A stretch of 64,000 nt of DNA from Trichopus zeylanicus subsp. travancoricus (GCA_005019695.1 RXID01016454.1:447644-511643); one strand, 5' to 3'; numbered from the stretch's first letter, positions 1 to 13,195 are shown. The notes: generated from the sequence alone by a model not told the origin. Numbers and translations are program-made.

Positions 1-1200
1 ACATTTTTATCAAATCAAAAATTATATTTCAAAAATCTCGTTCACTTTATAATTTAATTAAAAGCAGTGAAAAAATACAGAATCCAAGACAACTAAGTGT
101 TTAGCAGGAAAAAATTAAGCCTGAAAGTGGGTAACATATTTTTTATCAGTTTATAAAAGACAGGGCAAATATTAGTAAGATAGTAAATCACTGTTTGATT
201 TTGTAGAAATAATTTACTAAAATCAGGGAAAAAAATGTAGAATCCAATGCAACAAACAAAATTGCTGCTTCAGAGCGTATGTCAAGAACAGTTCCTACGG
301 ATATAAAAGATTTACAAAAAAAATCCAAATAAATGATTCATTGTTAAGAACTTAAAGCCAAAAAAATAATTACATTCGAACAAAATGCTTTTAAAAAATA
401 ATTTGCCTAAACAACTATAGATGGGAGGAAAATAGTTGTCCATCCGTTAGGCATATGACAAAGCAGTTGCAAACTTGACACCATAAAACCATGGCAACTT
501 AATCAACAATAAGTGAGATTTAGATGAAAAATCACTTATAAAAGCCTTCACATACACATCATTAGAATACAAGCTATATTTGTTATGTTTTAGCGAAAAA
601 GAAGAAATTGCATACGAACTAGCCAATCATATTTCAGTAAATTAAACATAGGCATTAAAGTGTCGACTCAGATGGCATGCTTGCTAGCAGCCTCACATTA
701 ATCTCAGGCATATTCATATTCTGAAAACTCATTTTTATAAACATAGTTTACAATTTGTGGAACTTAAGCCATTAAATTAGTTAAATCAGTTCTTGTTGAG
801 GTGTAAGGCTGAATTCCTTTTCTCTTGTTCCTAGTGCACGTGAATCAAGGATAATCCGAGGTTCCAAACTATGAACTCAGTTAGAAGGGGACTGGTTCTA
901 CCTTGATAAGAGAAAGTCGAGGAGAATATATTCAAACCTTTAAAATCAAACTCTAGAAGTTCAATCAAAAGGTTTGGGGATAGTGATGCATCAAGATGAG
1001 TTATGTACCTGCATCAAAGGTATGCTACCTAGGTTGAAGTTACTTTTTGAATCACCAAGCCTATCTTGCGACCATACAAAGGTTGTATTTTGAGTTTAAA
1101 ATCAAATTTTTACAGTCCGGTAGAACTCATATAGACCTCGGCTATTATGCTAGCCAAGAGGAGTCATCACATCAATACTCTCAACCTATCGTAGTTTGAG
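1..1200. other. Intergenic AT-rich DNA, no gene seen
   Basis: No open frame with recognisable protein similarity and no RNA gene was found. The stretch is AT-rich with scattered stops in all frames. From about 790 the composition changes to the mixed style of the flanking retroelement sequence, so part of it may belong to the LTR remnant that follows. Confidence 0.5.
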
Positions 1201-1690
1201 CTATCATACAAGATTGATGTGGTGTTCTAGAAGGTGGGTCCTATGTGTGATAATATCCTCCTGCTCTATCTCCTACTCCACTTACTGCTGTGTAACAAGC
1301 GGGCGTCGTGCAACACTCCATAGAACTAGATGAATTTTCATGAAAATTTCTAGATTAACTCAATGAGAAACTTGAGAAAAGTTAACCCAATCTGAGGGTC
1401 AAGTCATGCACTCTCTATAAGTAGATGAGACTTGAAAGTGTGAAGTTTATCTCACACAACCTTCACAAAGAGCAAAAAGGTTTTCTTCTTCCCCTTGTTT
1501 TTCCTTTTCGCTTCATCTATTATCCTACTTCTTTCATGATCCATGAAGCCTCACTTGAGCATTGGAGCCCTTTCCTCCGAACCTCTTTGGACAGGTAGTT
1601 CATAGTGCTAGTGTTGTAGGTCGTGTTCTTGCTACAGGAAGGTAAATCTCAAGCTGAAACCAAGGGGACATAACTTGTCTAATGATACTC
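1200..1690 (+). mobile_element. Probable LTR remnant of a Tat-type Ty3 element
   Basis: A TATA-like ctctataagtag (about 1412) is followed by a short leader and then, near 1553, by ACTTGAGCATTGGAG. That phrase is typical of the R-U5 region of plant Tat-type LTRs. A related phrase occurs in the LTRs at 2274 and 62234 of this window. No partner LTR or target duplication was found, so the boundaries are approximate and the assignment is an inference from motif order. Confidence 0.4.
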
Positions 1691-1765
1691 AAGTTCAAAA
1701 CACAATTGTTAGCATCTTGCAAATGTGATTTCTCATGACCCTGTTTTATTATTCTTCAATACTAT

Positions 1766-2428
1766 TAATGATACACCTAGTAAAAAGTTGTAAAACTGAA
1801 GCAAGCTCAGTGACTACCAAACTCAAAAATGACCTATAAACCATAGCATCCAAGGTAAAAATCCTCTTTTATATCGAGTTGTAAAGAAATCCCAACACCG
1901 AGTTGCAAGAGACTCAGTTCATCCAAACACCATGTTGGAGGGATTTTTTATATCGAGCTGTGGGAGTCTCGGTATCTTCTACTAGCAAAGAATTGTGTTA
2001 TGATTACACCGAGGTTTCACTAAGTTTGAATACCTCAATGTTCAAATAGCTGAGAATGGATAATTATGAAAACTAGCTTTCATATTCAAATCTGTAAGCA
2101 AATCCTAAGAAATATAGGATTCAAAGCTATTTATTACGAGAAGTTTGGCAGAGATCATCATGCCGAAGATTACGGGATCTTGATATGATCAACACCCTAT
2201 AAATAACATAATCTATGAAAAAGTAAGAATTAATATCCAATTCTCTATTTCACATTGAATATTGAATGCAATATTAACTTGAACATTAGAGCGACTATCA
2301 CTGAAAAGCTCCCGGTAGTCTTCCTTATGATTCCTCTCTGTGCAGGTTGATGGAAGGGTGGCCTAGCGGATAAAGTTCTCAAGGAGCCTATCGGACCGAA
2401 GCCAATATCGAACAAGACTCCATCAATA
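1766..2428 (+). repeat. 5' LTR of the Tat-type Ty3 element
   Basis: It aligns end to end with 13196-13858, with the same length of 663 bp. The TG start has become TA and the CA end has become TA, while the 3' copy keeps TG...CA. A promoter-like CCTATAAATAAC lies at 2196-2207 with its partner at 13624-13635. ACTAT abuts the left end. Confidence 0.9.
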
Positions 2429-2496
2429 GTAATATTTTTATTAAGATCCTACTCTACTGCCCCTTTCTCGTCCCTATCCTTAAAAGTTCTTTGGTC

Positions 2497-5400
2497 ATGC
2501 CTCCGACAATAAAGGTGTCGTCATTTAGGAACCAACCTGGGGGGGCAGATTACTCCTGCCATGGTGGAATCACATAATTCCTCCAATGGGTTTGGCGAGT
2601 TGACTTATCAATTCAACTTGATGACTCAGCAGGTTCCACAACAAGAGTTTCGGGGGGTTTTTTTATAAATTGTCCCTGAGATACCGATTGCTTCGTTCAA
2701 TTTAGTGAGCCAGCAAGAATTTTAAATGCTGATTGTTGTAGTTCAATAAATGATACAATTGTTAAAAATTCAAGCACAAGCCATGTAGAACTTGCAAATC
2801 CAGTTGCTGTAAAACTAAGTACAAATGATACAAAATATCTAAGCTCATCGCATGCAACCTCAACCTCAAGTCCCAGCTTAGGCCAAGGCTTCAAACTAAT
2901 ACAACGAGCCTCTTTTGTACATCATGAATTAGCTACACTATAGCAAACATCACCATTTAAGTTATCAAGACCCTTTAACAGGAGTCCCACTTGGTATTAC
3001 GCTTTAAGGGGTTACAAAAGATATAATCTCACTTATGATCTTGCTGATGAGGTAACGTATCATACCCCAGTGAATTAAGCCTCCGCCAAAGCCATTTAAG
3101 GCATTCAAGGAGAAAATGCATCACATATTGTGGAAGGAATGTCTGGAATGTTCCTAAGCCAAATAAGGTATGATATATCTTTAATCCTGAGATTGCATAT
3201 TCTTGAGTATAACCGAAGTTTCACCAATCTCCATATAAAACATACAATCACTCAAAAGATCTAGTTGATTATGTGAGCACTTTCCAAAATGCTATAATCC
3301 TTCAAAGTGGATGAGAGTCCACCATATGCAAAATATTTCCCATGACACTATAACAACTAACTTGGGCTTGGTAACCTGGACTTTCGAGGTACTCGACCAC
3401 GTGTTTTAATGATTTAATTGATAGATTTATAAAATAATTCATTTTCTTGGTGCCCTAGTAAAAGGATCCTTCCACACTTTTAACTTTGAAGTAACAAAAG
3501 GGAGAGAGTTTGAAGAAGTATTTAGCTCGGTTTAATAAAACTCAGTTAAAAGTTTCTAAACTAGATAGTTCCATTGTTTTTTCTACAATGACTAATGGGA
3601 TCAGGCAACCTCGGGTAGCCTATGAGATGACCCAAAGACCTCCTCCTAAGACCTTGGCTGAATTCATCCAATTAACTTAGGAACACATTAACGCCGATGA
3701 GGTAATGTTGATCAAGAAGGAATTTGAAGACCATAGCAAACAAAAGAAGGAGACTCGAGAGGACAAACCACTTAGGCCAAAAAAGTAGAGGACCAAACAA
3801 CGAGGACGCTGACAGAAATTTTGAGCCTATACTCTACTAAATAATTCAAAGATGAAGGTGCTGACCCAAATGGAGTATCGAGGCTTCTTGAAAAAACCTT
3901 GACTGATCACTATGAACAGGTGACATTTGGATAAATCAAGATATTGTCACTTTCATAAGGACTATGTCATGATACTGAGAAGTGCAGACACCTCAATGAT
4001 GAAAATTAAAAAGCTTATTAAGAAAGGACATCTAAGACACTTCGTTTGCCAAGATGAAAGAGTTGAGGAATTTTCGGCCTGAGAAGATCAACTGCAAGAT
4101 TCTCCTTGGAGGAACCCTACCCTCAAATTGCAAAATCTACCAATTAAATATTACTTAATATGATCCTTGCAAGCCTAAAAACATAAGGTGAAGCATCGCC
4201 CTACAATTGTCGAGCATTCACTAGGGCAAAAGAATTGTGAAGAGGCCAAATGACAGCATCGCTACTCCGAACATAGAAACATAGTGTTCTTGATAAGAGA
4301 TTTGCATGGTATTTTGACATCTCACGATGATGCTCTGATCATCTCGGTAATTCTGAATTGTTATTCTATATAGCATATCATGGTAGACATAGAGAGCTCA
4401 ACTAATATCTTGTTCACTCAAACTTATGATCAAATAAAGACTAAATAAAAGTTAGAAACCTATGTGGGGACCTTAACCCAATTTATGAAAGATTAGGTCA
4501 CCCTATTTAGCATAATCGACCTACTCCTAACAATCAAAAAATGATCAAAAAGCACCACAATCAAGTCAAAATTTATAGCAGTTTAAAATCATTTGGTTTA
4601 CAATGTGATATTGGAATGTTCGATATTGAACTAATTTCAAGCGGTAATCTCGAATTTTTATTTAGTTATGAGATTTTTCACTAAGTATGGTACATATGAA
4701 TTTAAAGAAAACCAAAGCTTCACAAAAGAAGTGCACACCAAGTTTGTTGAACAACTCATTAACTGGTCATCGATGAGAGCTCAATGAAGACCATTGCTGA
4801 GGAGGTAGATAAACTTATTAATGCAAGATTCATCAAGAAAGTCTATTATCTCGAGTGACTGGCCAATATAGTAATGGCGAAGAAGTCAAATAGTATGTGG
4901 AGAATGTGTATGGACTTCATCAATTTGAATAAAATTTGTCTGAAGAATAGCTACTCTTTATCTAAAATAGATCAGCTCATTGACTTTGTCTTGGGACACT
5001 GACTTCTAAGTTTTTAAGATGCATTTTCGGGCTATCACAAATTCGGATGCATCCTAAGGATGAAGAAAATATGACCTTCATCACTAATTAAAAAATATTT
5101 TGCTACATAGCAATGCCCTTTAGATTAAAAAATATCAAGATAATATATTAGAAGATGGTAACAAGGTCTTTGAGCATCAGCTTTGTAGAAATGTAGAAGC
5201 GCACATTGATGATATACTTGTGAAGAGCCTCAAATCTAAAGAATATGTTAAAAGCCTTGAAGAAAGTTTCAAGACACTTTAAAAGGTTAAAATAAGACAA
5301 AACCTAGAGAAATATGCTTTAAACATTGGTTCAAAGAAGTTCCTTGGGTATCTGATTTTAGAACGAGGAATAGAGGCAAATCTCGAGAAGATAACGGATG

Positions 5401-7730
5401 TTTTAGAAATAAAATCACCCGACTTTACCAAAAGAGGTGTAAAGGTTCATAAGTTAGCTAGTAGTACTCAACCGCTTCTTATCTAGGGTAGATGAGAAAT
5501 GTTCACCTTTATTTAAGGTGTTGAAACAAAACTCTAGATTTGAGTGGACCAAAGAGTAGAATCAAGCCTTTGAAAACTTGGAGAAATACCTAGCTGAACC
5601 TCCACTTTTGGTGAGGCCTAAGTCAAATGATGTGTTATTCCTCTATGTGGCAGCTTCAGATTAAACAGTTAGCTTGATTTTGGTAAGTGACTGAGAGAAA
5701 AAATAACACTCCATATATTATGTGAGTTACGTACTCATGGGAGCTGAAGTTTACTATCCCCCATTGGAGAAATTAGTTGATGCTATAGTCCTAATAGTTT
5801 GAAAACTTTGCCTATATTTTTAGGCACACCCAATCGTGGTACTCATCAATCTCCTGCTTTGACAAACTCTACAAAAGTTGGAGATCTCAAGATGGTTACT
5901 CAAATGGTTCATTAAACATAGCTAGTTCTAGGTAAATTTTGAACCTCAAAAAGCAACTAAAGCTCAAGTTTTAGCAGACTTCTTGATAGAGATTACTTTG
6001 TATCTTTGATTTAGAATTTGAGCCTCGAGAGATTTAGGTGGAGGGATCTTCCTATGAATCAAGTTGTTGAATTAGCACTATTCTCCTAAGTTTGGATGGT
6101 AAAGTTATCAAATGCTTAGCTCGATTGTAATTTTGAAGCCTCAAATAATATGGTAGAATATGAGGCTTTTCTTCTTGGGTTGCATATAATAATATCAGTG
6201 GGAGCCAAGAAGCTAAAGATATTCAATGACTCTCAATTGGTTTACTCACAAGTTAGTAGAGACTATGAGACAAAGGATGAGATCATGACCCAGTACTTGA
6301 CCGAAGTTTAGAACCTCATTGTAAGGCTGGACTAGGTAGAAGTCTACCAAGTGCCGCAAAATAGCAACACCGAGGTCTACCTTTAGCATTATTAGCATCA
6401 GTGTCCTTGAGCTTAAAACCAAGGTAAATTTTCATGAAAAACCTACAATATCTGAGCTATTCACAGGTGATCAAAGTAGGGGTGACCAAGGAAGAATGTT
6501 GTTGGATGGACTCTATTAGTTCATACCTCAAAACTAGTCAACTTCCTAAAAACCCAAAAGAATCTCGTAGAATAAAAAAAGTAACTCCAAGTTAGATAAG
6601 GTTCTGCACAAAAGGTCTTTCTTGAGACCATGGCTTTGATGTTTAAAGCCAAGCGAAGCAAAATTTGTCCTTCATAAAGTACATGAAGGGATATATGAAA
6701 GTCATGGTAGAGGACAAGCCTTAACATATAAACTTCTTAGGCAAACTTACTATTAGCTTAATATGACTTTCCAAGGCGACTGAATTTATTACCAAGTATG
6801 AATAATGCCAAAGGCATGTCTCGATATACCATAACCCTACAAATTGGTTCCAACAAACCCAAGTCATTTGGTCTTTTGATCAATGAGGAATAGATATATT
6901 AAGTTCATTTTTTCCAATCTCGGGGCAAATTAGATTTTTGATAGTTGTTATTGACTATTTCACTAAACGGATAGAGACCAAGCCTCTCACTACTATCACA
7001 GATAAGAAGGTCTAAGAGTTTCTTTGGCAAAAGATAATATGAAGATTCAGATTACCTCTCGCCCTAGTCATTGATAATGAAAGATAGTTTGATAGCTTGA
7101 TATTCAAAGACTACTGCAACAATATCTATATTGAGTAAAAGTTTACCTCAATGGTGCACCCGGCTTGGCTAAGATAATAAATTAAACTTTACTCATAGGT
7201 ATAAAGAAACACCTACAATGGGCCAAAAGTGCCTGGGTTGAGGAGCTATTGCATATTTTATGGTCCTATCGAATCACTCTTAGATTTCAATTGGTGAATC
7301 ATCATTCTTGTTTGCTTACGGAGTTGAAGCAGTTATTCTTGTAGAAGTCAATCTCACCTTTTCACCGCTTAAAGGAGGCTTAAAGCTTTTGACCTAGAGA
7401 CAAATGAAGATAACATCAGAGCTGATAAAGACCTTATCTTGAAGGTTTGAGAAAAGACTCGTGCATGGGTTGCTGAATACTAACAATGAATGACTTAATA
7501 TTATAATACCTGAGTTCATAATAGGGAACTATGACCTAGCAATTGGGTGCTATACTGAGCTAAACTCATTGATCGAGATTCGAAAAAACTATCACTTAAT
7601 TGGGTGAGTCTTTTCAAAATTATTCGCATCATGGGACCAAAGACTTTCAAGCTTGAGCATTGGATGGTAAGGTACTCCTGAGGACATAGCACACTAAGCC
7701 TTATATCTAAAATAAAGTATATCTTATTTG
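2497..7730 (+). pseudogene. Decayed gag-pol of the Tat-type Ty3 element
   Basis: Fragments in changing frames follow the gag-pol order of Tat elements. A gag start is at 2497 and the gag C-terminal part is at 3590-3790 (VAYEMTQRPPPKTLAEF). A protease-like segment with altered active-site context (MVDIESSTNIL) is near 4380. Reverse transcriptase at about 4780-5400 shows SYSLSKIDQLID, AHIDDILVKS (normally YVDD-like) and FLGYLI. RNase H follows at about 5520-5960. A second archaeal-type RNase H at about 6010-6370 shows NNMVEYEAFLLGL and FNDSQLVYSQV. Integrase is at about 6860-7500 (VVIDYFTK...). Stops and frameshifts occur every few dozen codons, so no polyprotein can be made. The dual RNase H supports the Tat assignment. 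Confidence 0.88.
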
Positions 7731-7787
7731 TCTTTTAAGGGAAGCTAAAGTTTATGCTACAAGTGTTAGTTCAAAAAAATTTTGGTC

Positions 7788-8300
7788 TGCTGAGGCATAA
7801 ATATCTTAGTCCACGGGTATCAAGTCCTCAATCTCTTGAGACATAAAAAACTTTGTCCGTCGAGACATAAAGACCTTTGTCTATCGAGGCATCAAGATCT
7901 CAGTCCACTGAGGTATAAAGACCTCGATCCACCGGGGTATAGAGACCTTGGTTCGTTGGGGTATAAAAATCTCAGCGAAGATCTCGATCCACTAAGATAC
8001 AAATATCTCTATCTGCTGAGACATAAAGATCTCGGTTCACCAAGTCACAAAAATCTTGATCTGTTGAGGCATCAATACCTCGATTTGTCGAAGCATCAAA
8101 ACCTTGGTCCATCGAGGCATCAAGACCTTGGTTTGCCGAGGCATAAAGACCTTAGTCCACTGAGGTATAAAGACCTTGGTCCATCGAGATATAAAGGCCT
8201 CAGTCCCCAAAGAACAAAAACCTTGGTCTATCAAGGCATAAAGGTCTTGGTTCACCAAGGAACAAAGACCTCGATCCTTGCGGAATGAAGACTCCAATCT
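7788..8300 (+). repeat. 24-bp minisatellite, about 20 copies
   Basis: A unit resembling GAGGCATAAAGACCTTGGTC plus four bases repeats head to tail with a 24-base period. One interruption of about 13 bases lies near 7975. Because 24 is a multiple of three, the array stays open on both strands (7836-8288 plus, 8297-8037 minus) and encodes an eight-residue repeat such as RHKDLSPL. It lies between the end of pol and the antisense gene. The long frames are most simply a by-product of the period. Confidence 0.9.
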
Positions 8301-8679
8301 ACCCGGGGAATAAAAATGAGCTCAATTTATCGAAAATAGGATCCTCACTATTAAAGACAAATACTAGCCTCTGAACTCTGATTACCCAAACTATGGGAAA
8401 TCACATTCAAGTTAAAATGCCCGTTAAGTCGAATGAGCAGGCTAAGATATCCAAACTACATTAGGATATTTTGTGATATATCGGGAAGATGAAGGCCCAC
8501 ATTCTTGATATATGCCAAGCCAGGACTTAATAATTTTTGCAACATCACAAAAGCATGAATCACACTAGTGTGAGGGCCAAAGTATTTAATTCAAAGTGAT
8601 AAAACAAACACTTTATTAGAATCTCGTAGTAGTACTCAACCAAGTTAGCATTTGAAAAGAAGAAAAGCTTTCATTAATA

Positions 8680-11497
8680 CTAGAAGGAATCTATTACATT
8701 AATATCTAGTGTTATATTACATCCAAAATGTTTAAGTTCAACCACCAAAAAAGAATATACACTTGAGCTACTACGGCAAGGCAAGAGCATTTGCTGAATT
8801 GCCTTCATCCTCGGAGGTATTAGGGAGTAGTCAAAACTGGCACCTGAAGGATCTTTGAAGGGAGGTTGGTCATCTTCACTGGGGAGTGGGTTGATCACCT
8901 TTTTGATCTCCTATCGAATTCTCTCAATACGCTCTACATTGTATAACTCAATCCTCAATGCATGAGGATTAAAGTCGATCCTTGTCAAGCTATGTATTAC
9001 TGTGTCTCAGTAAGTTAAGTATCTATCCTCAAAGACTTCAGTGTTGAGGCAATTGACCTCCATTAGGTATTTCTTAGACTCTTGGAACACTTGAATCACT
9101 TGAGTCTTAGTACCTTGGAGAAGGAGCTTATATCCACAGCTTGCCTAGAAAGTGATAAGAGCATCCTCCTAAGCCTTCGGGATGTCATTAGCTTGGGACT
9201 TTAGAAGTCTTTCATTCTCCTGACGAACTGAGTCCCGCTCCTCCTCAACCTTCATCCACTCTGCCTCAGCCTCCTTCTTTTTTTCAGACTCCCTTGACTT
9301 CACTGAGACCAAGTCTTTTTCTCCTATGGCCTTTAGCTTGGCCTGACACTTAGAAGCTAGCTCAAGTCGGAGTAAATCCACTTCAAGCTAGAGGTCCTTA
9401 GTGCTAGCCTTAGGGATGGCAAGCTCCTTTTTGTAGAAAGCCACCTCTTTCTTTGTCTTGAGGTAAAATCTCTTGGTGTGATAGAAGAATTTCATTATCT
9501 GTGATTCAAGCCAAAAATTAGAAAAAAAATGGAAGCAATCAAAATATGAAGATCACATGTTGAGCCAAAAACTTACATCGCATGCGATGTTCTCCCCATT
9601 GAGGAATAGCTTAGTAGGAGTCATTTGGGCAATGTGTGAGTTTGGATTGAAGGCTCCCTCCAGATCCTCTTCCTCCCCAACAGGTTTCTTCCCAGGTCGC
9701 CTCATCATTCGAGGGCTTGGTGTGATTGTTTGTGCCCTTGGATGCAAAGAAGGGGAGGAAGACAAAACATTTACTACCTTGCACTGAGCCTCAACTTTAG
9801 GTGCAAAATCGACATTGGGGAGAGACTCAGTGAGCTCTCTATGGGAGAAGCCTTGGAAGTAGGAGGGCTCTGACTCTTCTTCTTCTTCGTTTCCTTCTTC
9901 CTTTTCTTCTTCTCGCTCCCTTGCGTAGCAAAGCTGCTACCTTCACCTCCCAAGGATCTGAATCTCTTCTTTTTCTTCTTTTCTAACACCACTAGCTCGG
10001 AAGGTTTTGTAAGCTCTCTTTCACCCCTAAAAGGGGGGCATACCTTTTTCTTCTTCTTCTCCTTCATTACTGGAGTTGGTGGTTTGGAGGATCCCTTAGC
10101 ATTATCGTTGGCCTTCTTGGACTTTCAAGGTGGTTGGGATAGAGCAACTCGAGGAGTGTTGGTCGTTGCTAGAGAGCCTAGTTCATGAAAGCCATTTGGT
10201 CGAAACTTACACATAAATCGAAGGTATCAGTTGCTTATTACAAGAAACAATAACCAATGATGCTTGAGTTGAAACAATTCCGGACCTACCCAAATCCCTA
10301 GAAATTAAGAGCCTGAGTCTAATGAACTTCACCTCACTTGACCTCCTTGAAGCATATCTCAATCTTCATACCTTAGAAGACCAAGTTGAGAGAAGCTATC
10401 GAATCTCAGGAGATACATGGGGAGGCTTCCTATGTTTGGATGGTGCCCCTCACTCATTTCAGAGTCCCAAATTCTCTCTAGAGAACACCCTTATAGGGTG
10501 ATCCTTCCAAAAATGGATTGAGAAAGGGTTTGCTTCAAACAGACATCGACCTCTCCTTGGAGAGAAATACCATCTTTTGTCTACTCCAGAGCTGCGTCCA
10601 ACTCAGAAAAGCATCACGGAACATCGCCGTGGATGGAATGACGCCTTTGGTAGTCACCAACACTCGGAATGCAATGACTAGCCTTATTGCATTCAAGACT
10701 ATTTGGTCGGGTGCAAGGTCAAACTCAGTCAAAACACCCGAGATGAAGTCATCTATAAGATATCTAAGTCCCCCTTTGAGCATCTCTCAAAATTGTGAAG
10801 ATATGTCCAAATTGCTATTTGAGGGTGGTACTAGCTTGTTTCGAGCCCTATATGTTAGCCTCAACACCATTGGAGAAGCCGAAGACTTGAACCAAGTGTT
10901 CTAGCCTCTTCTCCCAAAGGGTTTGCTTAGACACCCAGACTCGGATGGAAGGAAATTCATCATTACCTATAAAGATTCATAACGACAGAGTCACTAAAGG
11001 GTCAAAAAAAAATGGAAAGTTGTTGCGAGGCGGGGCGGGGCGGGGGGGGGGGGGGGGGGGGGGGAGGGGGGGGTGCGGGGGATATTTGTCGAGTTAAAAA
11101 TATGACTCATACACGACTTGAAAGTTTTGAGCAAATGTCTGAGCCTGGGAGTTTGAAACTTAAGCTTTGAAGAATAACCCTAGTATTTCAAATTGAGGAA
11201 AAGCCAATTCTACACAAGCTAAGGACCTAATACTTAGTCCAAAATGCAAGTCTTGGTTTTGATTCTACCAGGCTCTAGTCTTAAATTTCCTAACCCCATT
11301 TCCTAAGTATCCTAGTTAACTTTTAGTGCCAAAAATGAGAGGGGAATGGTATAGATGTTTGAATCTCGAGATTGAGAAGAGGAGGTAGCTGTCCTTGCAG
11401 GAGTGGAAGCGGATGCTCCTTGAGTGCTGGCGGTAGTAGGATCTTTCAAGGGAGGAGCAGTGACATTGTTTCTGGAGAGATTGTCTCCACTTGTCAT
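8680..11497 (-). pseudogene. Antisense additional ORF of the Tat element (PF04195-like)
   Basis: Read on the minus strand, pieces appear in a sensible protein order. First is a Ser/Thr-rich N-terminus from an ATG at 11497. Next, at 10904-10535, comes a segment containing LTEFDLAPDQIVLNAIRLV and STAMFRDAF; this resembles the 'putative gypsy type transposon' domain (Pfam PF04195/Transposase_28) by pattern recognition. Then come a lysine-rich linker (10067-9774), a charged heptad-rich probable coiled coil (9381-9169) and a C-terminal piece (8898-8680). Frames shift between pieces and stops are present, so this copy is broken. Extra antisense genes between pol and the 3' LTR are known in Tat-lineage elements. 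Function is unknown. Confidence 0.7.
11030..11085 (+). repeat. Guanine homopolymer tract
   Basis: A nearly uninterrupted run of G (about 11036-11080) is flanked by GGGGCGGGGC. It lies inside the antisense gene region, between its N-terminal part and the PF04195-like part. It is a strong candidate for G-quadruplex formation and for polymerase slippage, so its length may be unreliable. Confidence 0.9.
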
Positions 11498-11599
11498 TGA
11501 AAGTAGTAGAAGAAATCGGAGAAAGAAAAAGAAAAGTTGGGGTTCGGATTGAGAAAGCTAAAGGCAAAAAAATAATGACCCAAGCCTAATTTTCATACT

Positions 11600-13181
11600 T
11601 ATAGCTGAGAAAAACCCGGTCGATGAATGACACATGGCTAATTCCAAATCATAAGGAAAAGCCTACGTTGTTTTATACTAAGACACATACCTCAAAGGAC
11701 ACGTGTCAAGATTGCACGCTCTACAATTGAAAAGTTGGTTGCCAGCATTAATGGCAAGGACGTTTCCTCAAAGGTTGCTATTGCACAATGAGAAAACAAT
11801 GCTTGTCATTTAAAGAAGATGACTGCTTTTCTTTTGGTTGGCCCATATGACAACTTTTGAGAGGAGATTTTAGAAAATAAAATACAAATTACAATTATAA
11901 ATATGATCAAAACCTAATATAAATCTCAAGATAATCATATTCAAAATTTTAATCAATTTCAAGCAATTATTAATTAACCATAAGTGAAATAATGTAAATA
12001 AAGAAAAAAAATATATGTACCATGATTTTTATGTGGTTCAGCAACTAACCGCGCCTACTCTACGGCCCCTACCTTATTCCTGAAGATTTGGATTACTTTA
12101 CTAGTGATGTCATTTCTTAAGATGAAACAAAACATTTATATCTACTTGCAAATCACAAGTGTTACTTTCTTAGGGTGAAACCACGGCCATCGCTTTGTTA
12201 GAATAAAGCCACGTTCGTATAATTGATTTCTCCAACCGAAAAGATTCACTCTACACTGGAACTATTGTACTCTCACACTTCTAATATCTAAGAATATTTA
12301 CAAGTGGAAAAAATAAAAAAGATGATGCATTTGAAACTCACTACAAGTTCACTCAAAGGTTGAGAATAAGTGTACTGGGAATTTACTTTGAGATTGAAAA
12401 GTTTAGAATATTTCTTAGTTAGAAGGTATAAGGGACTAGATATTTTCTCTAAACGATAAATGAAATTGTAAAACTTATTAAGAGAAGTTCATCCAAGCCT
12501 ATTTATAACTTTGGGGGTTAAAATAAGTCATTAAGAGTAAAATTTCATTGTTTAGTTTGCTCCAACGATCAAAAAATTAGCTCTTGGTCACACAGAAAAT
12601 TCAAACTAGACATTCAATTTCAGTTCTTTAGAATTGGCTTTAAAGCCCTACCGGATGTCCAATACTATAGCTGTTGGTCACACAAAAAATTCGAACCAGA
12701 CATTCGATTCTAGTTCCTTAGAATTGGCTTCAAAGCCCTACAGGATGCCCAATACTGTAGTATCATTGTAGTAATACTATAGCAATATGCTAGCAATGAA
12801 ATTCCTATAGAACCTTACATGACGTTTGCTCTAAACAAAACAATCTCAAAGACAAATATTTGATTCGACTAAAATAAATGAAAAATCTAAACCTATGAGT
12901 TCGGAGTCAATCTAGCATCTTGAATATTTTTGGAGCTCCCAACTTGATCTTTACGCTTTATTTCCAATTTATCATCATCTTTATCTTTGAGTCCTTCATA
13001 AGCTTGGATGATCATTGAAAATCGTAAAGCTTATCAAAACTTAAGAAATTTATTAAATACTAATTTAATCATTATCAATATCTAAAGGGCAATACTTTTG
13101 AGGATTCCCTAACGACTTCAAGGTGAAATATGACACTCTCTACGCAAACCTTGAACTCCGAGCTTGAGTAGCTCGGTGCTC
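11600..13181. other. Non-coding 3' internal part of the Tat element
   Basis: No protein similarity was seen. From about 11880 the DNA is AT-rich and contains the phrase TTTTTATGTGGTTCAGCAA (near 12028), common in plant LTR repeats, so a second inserted element may be present; no boundaries or target duplication were found. At about 12586-12770 a segment of about 90 bp occurs twice in tandem, each copy starting GGTCACACA and ending near CCAATACT. Confidence 0.5.
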
Positions 13182-13195
13182 GGGCTTGGGGGCAG

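Noticed and set aside
7788..8300. CRISPR-like array of short repeats
   Set aside because: Units are directly tandem with no unique spacers, in a plant retrotransposon.
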